Assembly (NCBI GenBank): GCA_913050545.1
Contig: CAJWZY010000131.1
Span: 1-6,488, forward strand
DNA: 6,488 bases
Direction: 5' to 3'
Source of the DNA: an uncultured bacterium
Lineage (GTDB): Bacteria; Planctomycetota; UBA8108
The translations under genes and the position numbers were made by a program. Below, one piece after another: positions 1 through 5,566 of this stretch; within the stretch, counting starts at the first letter, position 1, and each line of letters starts with the position of its first letter. The notes beneath the pieces are model-generated. The model did not search any database and was not told where the DNA came from. It worked only from the letters and a program-made list of their open reading frames with translations.

Positions 1-1310
1 TCTTCTCCCCAATGGGTTTTCTCGACGGCGATTGGTTCCACCGCAGTTACTGGGTATACGGACGCAGCTTCGCGGGTGGCCACGGTGGCTACTATCAAGC
101 AGGCAAGTTCGCCCCCTCCGGGCGCATCCTCGTGCATGACAAGGACACCGTCTACGGTTTCGGCCGCAAGCCGCAATACCTGAAGTGGACGACGACGATC
201 GAGCACCAGCTCTTTGCTACCAGCAAGGAGCCGCCCCCGGAGGCGCTCAGTGACAAGAGCTCGAGCCTCTTCAACAAGGCCGCTCGTCGCAGCGGCAGCT
301 CAGCAATGATCCAGGTTCCTCGCAGCAAAAGTCTCGACCCGACCGGGAAGTCGCTTACGGTTGAGGCCTGGGCTAATTCCGCGTCGCCCAACGGTGTTGT
401 GATTGCCCGTGGCGGTCCTGCCCAGGGCTATGCGCTGCTTTTCCAGAAGGGAAAGCCCCAGTTCTGCGTACGGACGGGGGATAAGCTCTCAATGGTTAGC
501 GCTCCGGCGAAGGCAACCAAGAAGTGGGTGCATCTCGCTGGCGTCCTCTCCGATGACAGGAAGCTCAAGCTCTATGTCAACGGCAAGCTGGCGGCGACGG
601 CAAAGGCTTCGGGCCTGCTGACGGGAGACCCCGTCCAGGCGACCGAGATCGGTGCCGATGCCGTGAGCCCGGTGGGTGATTATACGAGCCCGCTTACTTT
701 CAAGGGAGTCATTGACGAGGTCAGGGTCAGTTTTCGTGCATTGAGCGACAAGGAGGTGGCTGCTCGCTATTCGGCTACCGGACCAACTCCAGATGCCGCA
801 CTGGTGCTATCCTTGTCTTTCGATGATGGTAAAGCAGCTGATGCCTCCGGCAAGGGCAACAACGGTTCCATCTCCGGCGCAGCGGCTGCCGCTGGTAAGT
901 TCAAGGGTGGGATGAAGTTCTCCGGCGGCAAGGCCGGCGGTAAGAAACCTTCTGCGCGCGGCTCCTTTGTGAAGAGAAAGTGGGAGTCGGATATTCCCCT
1001 CTATGCACGGGCTATGGCGCTGGCGGGAAAGACCCTGTTTGTCGCAGGGCCACCGGACCTCATCGACGAGGAAGAGACCTTCAAGAAGATCATGGCCAAA
1101 GACCCGAAGGTGGCGGAGGAGCTCCTGAAGCAGAACGAAGCTCTGCTTGGAAAGCAGGGGGGTATTCTCTGGGCTACCGATGCGACGACCGGGAAAAAAC
1201 TTTCCGAGATCCGCCTGAAGACCCTGCCGGCCTGGGACGGGCTTGCCGCGGCCAATGGGCGTCTCTTCCTCTCGACCGTAGATGGGAAGGTCATCTGCTT
1301 CACAGATTGA
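1..1310 (+). CDS. PQQ-type beta-propeller protein with inserted LamG domain (C-terminal part, 5' truncated)
   Basis: The reading frame is open to the left edge (in-frame codons from base 3 read F-S-P before the Met at 12), so this is the C-terminal part of a longer protein and the Met at 12 is not a start. Numbering from that Met: residues 1-70 (GFLDGDWFHRSYW, then aromatic and Gly-rich) look like a propeller segment. Residues about 98-254 are a LamG/concanavalin A-like domain (SLTVEAW at 114-120, KWVHLAGV at 171-178, LKLYVNGK at 185-192, GVIDEVRV at 232-239). Residues 262-318 begin like a second LamG (LSFDDGKAADASGKGNNG) but stop short. Residues 320-432 return to a PQQ-type propeller blade (LFVAGPPDLIDEEE, GGILWATDATTGKKL, LFLSTVDGKVICF), with a natural-looking end at TGA 1308-1310. 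I recognise this architecture from PVC-group bacteria, usually as predicted exported proteins of unknown substrate. Carbohydrate or surface binding is inferred from LamG only. The signal peptide and N-terminal domains are outside the window. Confidence 0.85.
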   Translation, partial: FSPMGFLDGDWFHRSYWVYGRSFAGGHGGYYQAGKFAPSGRILVHDKDTVYGFGRKPQYLKWTTTIEHQLFATSKEPPPEALSDKSSSLFNKAARRSGSSAMIQVPRSKSLDPTGKSLTVEAWANSASPNGVVIARGGPAQGYALLFQKGKPQFCVRTGDKLSMVSAPAKATKKWVHLAGVLSDDRKLKLYVNGKLAATAKASGLLTGDPVQATEIGADAVSPVGDYTSPLTFKGVIDEVRVSFRALSDKEVAARYSATGPTPDAALVLSLSFDDGKAADASGKGNNGSISGAAAAAGKFKGGMKFSGGKAGGKKPSARGSFVKRKWESDIPLYARAMALAGKTLFVAGPPDLIDEEETFKKIMAKDPKVAEELLKQNEALLGKQGGILWATDATTGKKLSEIRLKTLPAWDGLAAANGRLFLSTVDGKVICFTD

Positions 1311-1339
1311 GCAGCGGCCTTAATGGAGCTGGTTTCCGA

Positions 1340-2071
1340 TCAGTTGCCGGTTTTGTATCCGGCAACCAGGGCCTCCCGGTCCGGCTGCGAGAAATGGAAA
1401 GTGTCGGCCTGGCGCTGCCATTTCTCCAGGGACCGTTGAAGTCGTTCGAGCTGGTCTTTTTTCCAGGCTCCGTCCGGCCGGATGCTTCCCTTGTCGAAGT
1501 CCAGGAGGAAGACCTCCATATCCCGAAGCAGGATGTTGGCAGCGTTCAGATCGGGGTGGGAAACTCCCTGGTCGTGAAAACGCCTGATCGTCCTGCCCAC
1601 CGTCTGCCAGCCCTCTTCTCCAAGTGGTTTTTTCTGCAGCAGGGCGCTTAAGGCAGTCGCGTTCTTAACCTCGATAGTCACCAGGTCACCGCGGTAGAAC
1701 CCGGGGCCCCGGATGATGCGGGCGGCGGCCGGCCGGGGTACGGGCAGTCCCAGCTCGTAGAGTTTCCACAGGAGTCGCCATTCCCGGAAGGGCCGGCTTC
1801 CCCGGGGTGAAAAACCGAGATAACAGTCGGAGATGAATTTTCCCAGCAGGCCTCCCCGTCGATAGTGGCGAAGAACCAGCTCCAGGGACCCGCGGGAGAA
1901 AAAATAAACCTGCCCCCTTCCCGCAGCTGTTGAGTTCACCAGGTTGTTTTTTTCGAGGAAAGCCGGCTCGAAGAGATCGGGCCAGCTTTCCGGGTCGATC
2001 TCCTCGAGAGACCCATCGTAGAGGATCCGCTGGGGCCCTTTCTGCAGCTCTTTCTCTTCGATTGCGTTCAC
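1340..2071 (-). CDS. kdkA: 3-deoxy-D-manno-octulosonic acid (Kdo) kinase, KdkA/WaaP family
   Basis: Predicted to phosphorylate, from ATP, the Kdo residue attached to lipid A in the LPS inner core, at the cytoplasmic face of the inner membrane. From the GTG at 2071 the product is 243 residues, close to the roughly 240 usual for KdkA. Visible marks are: a Gly-rich nucleotide loop AAGRGQVYFF near 49-58; the family signature VLRHYRRGGLLGKF near 66-79; FREWRLLWKLYELGLPVPRP near 95-114; the kinase catalytic loop HPDLNAANILL at 172-182 (catalytic Asp174, Asn179); and the metal-binding LLDFDKG at 189-195. The frame continues upstream to a GTG at 2188, and an ATG occurs at 2167. Both would overlap the divergent glycosyltransferase start, and the added residues do not resemble the kinase fold. 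GTG 2071 is therefore preferred, although it has no good ribosome binding site. The divergent neighbour is also an LPS-core enzyme, which supports the call. WaaP-type heptose kinases are the main alternative. Confidence 0.85.
   Translation of the reverse strand: MNAIEEKELQKGPQRILYDGSLEEIDPESWPDLFEPAFLEKNNLVNSTAAGRGQVYFFSRGSLELVLRHYRRGGLLGKFISDCYLGFSPRGSRPFREWRLLWKLYELGLPVPRPAAARIIRGPGFYRGDLVTIEVKNATALSALLQKKPLGEEGWQTVGRTIRRFHDQGVSHPDLNAANILLRDMEVFLLDFDKGSIRPDGAWKKDQLERLQRSLEKWQRQADTFHFSQPDREALVAGYKTGN
1343..1366. terminator. Perfect 8-bp hairpin between convergent 3' ends
   Basis: GTTGCCGG (1343-1350) and CCGGCAAC (1359-1366) are exact reverse complements around an 8-base loop, TTTTGTAT. The hairpin lies 33 bases after the stop of the propeller gene on the + strand. 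On the - strand it covers the codons for the last residues of the Kdo kinase (A-G-Y-K-T-G-N), immediately before its TGA. No T-tract follows on either strand, so it is not a textbook intrinsic terminator. It could act as a bidirectional 3' stabiliser or a weak terminator; that role is inferred from position. Confidence 0.4.
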
Positions 2072-2151
2072 TTCCGGTACCGGTTTGTCATTTTTTTGCA
2101 GAATGCACGGCAGCAGGGGTATTGCTTTTTTCCCTGAAGGGCTTTTATTGA
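2072..2151. promoter_or_regulatory. Divergent intergenic region between kdkA and the glycosyltransferase gene
   Basis: If kdkA starts at GTG 2071, about 80 bp separate the two divergent LPS-core genes, and promoters for both should lie in or near it. On the + strand there are two -35-like hexamers, TTGTCA (2085-2090, five of six consensus bases) and TTGCAG (2096-2101). A poor -10-like TATTGC (2120-2125) lies 18 bases after the second. Seven Ts run at 2091-2097. No convincing promoter was seen on the - strand. A small CCC-TGAA-GGG hairpin at 2132-2141 has only three pairs. The regulatory role comes mainly from the gene arrangement. Confidence 0.25.
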
Positions 2152-3210
2152 GTGGGTATGAAACCATCTCTGCCGTTGGCTCAACCACCCAAATCCATTT
2201 GTATCCTGCGGCTTTCAGCCATAGGGGATTGCACCCACGTGGTGCCGATGGTCAGAACGATCCAGAAACACTGGCCTGGAACCGGGATCACCTGGATCAT
2301 CGGCAAGCTCGAGGCTTCCCTCCTGGGGGATATCGAGGGGGTTGAGTTCATTATCTATGACAAGAGCCGGCGCTTCGGCGCGCTGGGCGATCTGAGGCGG
2401 ACCCTCGCCGGGCGGAGTTTCGATGTTCTATTGAATATGCAGGTGGCTCTGCGTGCCAGCATCGTGAGCCTCTTCGTCAGGGCCCCGATCCGGCTTGGCT
2501 ATGACAGGGCGCGGGCGAGGGATGGGCAGCGTTTCTTTACCAATCACAGGATCCGTGCGGTCGAACGACAGCACGTGCTCGACAGTTTTTTCGAGTTTAC
2601 CCGGGCCTTGGGGCTCGAGGAGAAGGAGCTCGAGTGGGACCTGCCGATTCCCCCGGGGGCGAGGGAGTTCGTCGCTTCGAGTTTCGAGGCTGACAGCAGG
2701 GTGGTCGCGATCAACCCCTCGGCCAGCAAGCCGGTTCGCAACTGGAGCGTCGAGAAATATGCGGCCCTGGCAGACTACGCGGTAGAAAAGCACGCGGCGG
2801 CTGTCGTATTGACCGGCGGGCCTTCCGCAACAGAGGCGCGGCTCGCCGAGGCCATAGAAAAAGCTGCCACCAGCAGGCTGCTGAACCTGGTCGGGAAAAC
2901 CAGTCTCAAGGAGTTGCTGGCGGTGATTGACCGTGCCAGTGTTCTCGTAGCTCCCGATACAGGCCCGGCTCATATGGGAACCACGGTGGGGACCCCGGTG
3001 GTCGGCCTTTACGCAGCAAGCAACCCGCTGCGCTCCGGTCCCTACCTGAGTCTTGATCACACGGTGAACAATTACCCCCAGGCGCTGAGCGAGGCGCGGA
3101 GCGTTGACGTTGATGCTGTCCGGTGGGGGACCCGGGTAAGGAGTACGGCTGCAATGGACTCGATCACGATCGACCAGGTTACCGCGAAGCTGGATGCAAT
3201 CCTGGGCTGA
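2152..3210 (+). CDS. Glycosyltransferase family 9 (ADP-heptose:LPS heptosyltransferase type)
   Basis: GT9 enzymes transfer L-glycero-D-manno-heptose from ADP-heptose to the LPS inner core in the cytoplasm. Numbering from ATG 2158 (350 residues): the N-terminal acceptor-side domain opens with SICILRLSAIGDCTHVVP (13-30). Asp24 in SAIGD matches the proposed catalytic Asp of WaaC (SMGD). A linker leads to the nucleotide-sugar domain, with VVAINPSASKPVRNWS (182-197), VVLTGGPSATE (216-226) and the GT9 signature APDTGPAHMGTTVGTPVVGLY (265-285). The length is typical of the family. The annotated start is GTG 2152, with AAGG 11 bases upstream; ATG 2158 gives the same protein minus two residues and has only a weak purine stretch ahead. 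The first 12 residues (Pro/Leu-rich) are an extension before the fold. The divergent kdkA supports an LPS-core role. The exact acceptor (heptosyltransferase I or II, or another GT9 sugar) cannot be read from sequence, so no symbol is given. Confidence 0.88.
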   Translation: MGMKPSLPLAQPPKSICILRLSAIGDCTHVVPMVRTIQKHWPGTGITWIIGKLEASLLGDIEGVEFIIYDKSRRFGALGDLRRTLAGRSFDVLLNMQVALRASIVSLFVRAPIRLGYDRARARDGQRFFTNHRIRAVERQHVLDSFFEFTRALGLEEKELEWDLPIPPGAREFVASSFEADSRVVAINPSASKPVRNWSVEKYAALADYAVEKHAAAVVLTGGPSATEARLAEAIEKAATSRLLNLVGKTSLKELLAVIDRASVLVAPDTGPAHMGTTVGTPVVGLYAASNPLRSGPYLSLDHTVNNYPQALSEARSVDVDAVRWGTRVRSTAAMDSITIDQVTAKLDAILG

Positions 3211-3247
3211 AATATCCTGGAGAGCGGGGGCTACGGAAAAGGGCGGG

Positions 3248-3982
3248 TCAGGGGATCCGGATCGGATCAGGTTGCTTCCCCGCCTGCTTCTCGAGCGCTT
3301 TGGGAGGTCCGAGGATGACCTGTCCGATGATGGCCTGGCGCAGGCTCAGCTGGCCTCCACCCAGTGATTCAGGGAGGCGCAAAGACCTGGCTCCCCGACG
3401 TACACTCGAGCGGGTGCTGGTATGGATTGCCAGGTCGTCTTCAATTTCGAGATCCTGTCTGCGGACCTGCTGGTCAGAGGTTTTTGGTGCCGAAACGCCA
3501 GCCTGCAGGTCTGTGCTGTGGGGTTGGAGAACTTCCGTACGGGGAGTGCGAATGGTTCCCGGGATCCTGTCGCCGGAGCGCCGTTTCTTCTGCGTCTGTT
3601 GTTGATCCGTTGGCTCAAGCACCACCTCTTCCCAGGGATCTTCTGCGGCAGGTTGAGGTTTTACTCTGCTGGCACCGACCTCTGTGGATTGAAGCCCGGA
3701 GGCGCCCTCAAGGTCATCATCTCCGTAATAGGCATCCTCTGGATCGATCTCTCGTTCAAGGACGCTGGCGGGTGCCTGGGCCTGTCTCGCGGCGACAGAC
3801 TCGTTCTGCTCACGAATTTTCTCAAGGATTTCGAGCGCGGGGCTCTTCGCTCCGGGGGGACGTCCAGGTTGCCCCGGCTGGTTTTCTTTCTGCCCCCGGC
3901 CCTGAAAAATAAATTTCAGGATGCTGCCACCGAAGATCAGCAGGAGGATGATGATCTGTTGCCAGGGGAACCTTTCATCCAT
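3248..3982 (-). CDS. Uncharacterised single-pass membrane protein coupled to floA
   Basis: 244 residues; I do not recognise a named family. Residues about 8-27 form one hydrophobic membrane segment (IIILLLIFGGSILKFIF) followed by a basic stretch. The topology is therefore probably N-terminal anchor with a cytoplasmic remainder. A long Pro/Gln/Glu/Arg-rich, probably disordered region runs from 30 to 210, with an acidic patch EDAYYGDDDLE at 82-92. The C-terminus carries an ordered-looking motif, LRQAIIGQVILGPPKAL (214-230). From memory this resembles short C-terminal motifs (R-x-A-I/V-I/V-x-x-x-I-L) in other small membrane proteins of PVC and Bacteroidota genomes. Its ATG shares one base with the floA stop (TGATG, 3984-3980), and GGGAG lies 10 bases upstream on the minus strand, so it is translated with floA. 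The TM segment, overlap and motif favour this frame over the open + strand frame at 3422-4081. A membrane-domain accessory role is inferred from the operon alone. Confidence 0.75.
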   Translation of the reverse strand: MDERFPWQQIIILLLIFGGSILKFIFQGRGQKENQPGQPGRPPGAKSPALEILEKIREQNESVAARQAQAPASVLEREIDPEDAYYGDDDLEGASGLQSTEVGASRVKPQPAAEDPWEEVVLEPTDQQQTQKKRRSGDRIPGTIRTPRTEVLQPHSTDLQAGVSAPKTSDQQVRRQDLEIEDDLAIHTSTRSSVRRGARSLRLPESLGGGQLSLRQAIIGQVILGPPKALEKQAGKQPDPIRIP

Positions 3983-5052
3983 CAGTCGCTTTCTCCCTCT
4001 GCGTTGGGAAGCTTAGCGTCACCGTCACCCGAGAGGCTCTTTCTCATGTTCGTATCCGCCTGCAGGTTGCGCAGGGAATAGTAATCCATGACCCCGAGAT
4101 TACCGCTCTTGAAGGCTTCGGCGATCGCCTTGGGAATTTCCGCCTCGGCAAGGATGACCTTGGCCTTGTTCTCCCTGCCGAGTGCTTCCATCTCCTGGGC
4201 GCGGGCAACGGCACGTGCCCGCTGGGCTTCGGCTTCGGCCTGGGCCCGGCGCTTCTCAGCCTCGGCCTGGTTGGCCATCAGCACCGCTCCGATATTCTCA
4301 CCTACATCGATATCAGCGATGTCGATCGAGACAATCTCATAGGCGGTTCCTGCATCGAGACCTGTGTTGAGCACCTCTTCAGATATTTTTCGCGGGTTGG
4401 CAAGGACCTCTTTGTGGCTCTCGGCCTGCCCGATTCCAGATACGATTCCTTCTCCCACCCTGGCGATGACGGTCTCTTCTGTGGCGCCTCCGACGAGCCT
4501 CTCGATATTGGTACGGACGGTGACCCGGGCTTTACAGCGTAGCTGGATTCCATTCATGGCCACGGCATCCACCGTTGGTTTTCCGGCCTCCTGGCTGGGG
4601 CAGTCGATCACCTTGGGGTGGACACTGGTGCGGACGGCATCCAGCACATCCCGTCCGGCAAGGTCAATTGCAGCTGCGCGCTCAAAGGTGAGATCGATAT
4701 TGGCCCTGTCGGCGGCCACGAGGGCTCGTATCGTGGAGGTTACATTGCCCCGGGCAAGCACATGGGCCTGGAGCTTGTCGATAGTAACCGGGATGCCGGC
4801 CTTGTGAGCCATTACCAGGACATCGATGATCAGCTTGGAGTTGAGCTTCCGGAGGAACATACCAATGAACTGGCCGATCGAGACAGGGCAGCCTGAGGCC
4901 TTTGCCTGCAGCCAGAGTGATCCGAACTTGACGAAGAAGAAAAGTAGAAAGAGGCCTACCAATCCTATGAGCCCCACCGGGGCCCAGAACTTCCAGTCTA
5001 AATTGTCTGCCTGGCCCAGCAGGCCGCCGATCATCAAGAGGTTACCCGTCAT
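3982..5052 (-). CDS. floA: FloA, flotillin-like membrane microdomain scaffold protein
   Basis: 356 residues, near the roughly 330 of Bacillus FloA. Flotillin-like proteins oligomerise at the inner membrane and organise functional membrane microdomains. A first short hydrophobic stretch (NLLMIGGLLG, 4-13) precedes the main membrane segment at 24-42 (APVGLIGLVGLFLLFFFVK). The SPFH core follows, with FloA-typical runs IIDVLVMAHKAGIPV (75-89), HVLARGNV (97-104) and ERAAAIDLAGRDVLDAV (124-140). Residues 255-315 are an Ala/Glu/Arg/Gln coiled-coil (QAEAEKRRAQAEAEAQRARA). The C-terminal NLGVMDYYSLRNLQADTNMR (318-337) is the characteristic FloA tail. The ATG at 5052 overlaps the upstream nfeD stop by 11 bases. 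AGGAG (5064-5060) sits 7 bases before it, a good ribosome binding site. It is the third gene of a minus-strand operon after two NfeD genes, the usual partners of FloA, and its stop overlaps the next start. Confidence 0.95.
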   Translation of the reverse strand: MTGNLLMIGGLLGQADNLDWKFWAPVGLIGLVGLFLLFFFVKFGSLWLQAKASGCPVSIGQFIGMFLRKLNSKLIIDVLVMAHKAGIPVTIDKLQAHVLARGNVTSTIRALVAADRANIDLTFERAAAIDLAGRDVLDAVRTSVHPKVIDCPSQEAGKPTVDAVAMNGIQLRCKARVTVRTNIERLVGGATEETVIARVGEGIVSGIGQAESHKEVLANPRKISEEVLNTGLDAGTAYEIVSIDIADIDVGENIGAVLMANQAEAEKRRAQAEAEAQRARAVARAQEMEALGRENKAKVILAEAEIPKAIAEAFKSGNLGVMDYYSLRNLQADTNMRKSLSGDGDAKLPNAEGESD

Positions 5053-5551
5053 TATCCTGCTCCTGTGGTTTACTTCTGGATTCCGGGAGTTCTTTAACGA
5101 CCACCCGGTTTCCGCTCGTTTCTATTACCTTAACTGGTCTGCCTTTTTCTATAAAGCCGCCTGAGGCGACTACGTCAATCCTTTTACCATTGATCAGTGC
5201 TACTCCAGCCGGTCGAAGGATTGTTTTCGCCACGCCGGATTTCCCTTCGACTTCGGCAATCCCCCTGTCTACTGAGGTGAAGGACTCGGGATCCTGCGCT
5301 CCTTTAAAGGTAATTCGCCTGAGCATATAAAAGAACATGGTTATTACGAAAACGAGGGCGCCCACTGCACAGAGCAATCCGACCAGGGCCTTCTCCTGGT
5401 GAAAAAAACCAAAGATGCCCAGCCCCATCAGGAAGATGGCCACGATGCCGATAATTCCCCCGGAAGGAATAAAAACCTCCAGGAAGATCAGGACCATCCC
5501 GATCCCGATCAGGAGGAATGAGAAGAAAGAATCAGAGATGAGGGCGTCCAT
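5042..5551 (-). CDS. nfeD: Short NfeD family membrane protein
   Basis: 169 residues. NfeD proteins are membrane proteins with a C-terminal OB-fold domain, encoded beside SPFH (flotillin/stomatin) genes and thought to act with them. Three hydrophobic segments are visible at about 9-27, 31-50 and 55-76, including the loop FLEVFIPSGGIIGIV typical of NfeD. The soluble OB-type domain spans about 103-154 (EGKSGVAKTILRPAGVAL, NGKRIDVVASGGFIEKG, VVVKE), followed by a charged tail. It lacks the protease region of long NfeD proteins, so it is the short, truncated class. It starts 15 bases after the stop of the upstream nfeD and overlaps floA by 11 bases, so it sits in the middle of the operon. No clear Shine-Dalgarno sequence precedes the ATG at 5551 (only GTAGAAG), which hints at coupling to the upstream gene. 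The DNA here seems somewhat more AT-rich than the flanking genes by eye. Confidence 0.9.
   Translation of the reverse strand: MDALISDSFFSFLLIGIGMVLIFLEVFIPSGGIIGIVAIFLMGLGIFGFFHQEKALVGLLCAVGALVFVITMFFYMLRRITFKGAQDPESFTSVDRGIAEVEGKSGVAKTILRPAGVALINGKRIDVVASGGFIEKGRPVKVIETSGNRVVVKELPESRSKPQEQDNDG
5060..5064 (-). promoter_or_regulatory. Ribosome binding site of floA (AGGAG)
   Basis: AGGAG on the minus strand ends 7 bases before the ATG at 5052. It lies inside the last codons of the short nfeD gene. This fixes the floA start despite the 11-base overlap with nfeD and suggests translation linked to the upstream gene. Confidence 0.7.
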
Positions 5552-5566
5552 GAATTTACTTCTACT

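Noticed and set aside
980..1651. + strand open frame (223 codons) spanning the propeller gene end and kdkA
   Set aside because: It overlaps two well-supported genes in other frames and shows no motif.
2132..2149. CCC-TGAA-GGG hairpin followed by CTTTTATT before the glycosyltransferase
   Set aside because: A three-pair stem is too weak for a terminator, and there is no upstream + strand gene to terminate.
2428..3060. Minus-strand open frame (210 codons) opposite the glycosyltransferase
   Set aside because: The + strand carries clear GT9 motifs throughout, so this is a shadow frame of a GC-rich gene.
3254..3263. 10-bp palindrome GATCCGGATC near the end of the small membrane protein gene
   Set aside because: It is a single coding palindrome with no spacer or T-tract. 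It could be considered for the GT9/operon convergence but has no terminator features.
3901..3920. Inverted repeat CCTGAAA / TTTCAGG with a 6-base loop
   Set aside because: It is AT-rich and short, lies inside the membrane protein gene just after its TM codons, and has no positional logic for a regulator. Probably chance.
3422..4081. Open + strand frame (219 codons) opposite the small membrane protein gene
   Set aside because: It runs through the floA stop region with no recognisable features. The minus-strand frame has a TM segment, a ribosome binding site and a TGATG overlap with floA.
4201..4222. Inverted repeat GCGGGCA / TGCCCGC in floA
   Set aside because: It falls in the Ala/Arg/Glu coiled-coil codons, where repetitive GC-rich codons readily create such pairs.
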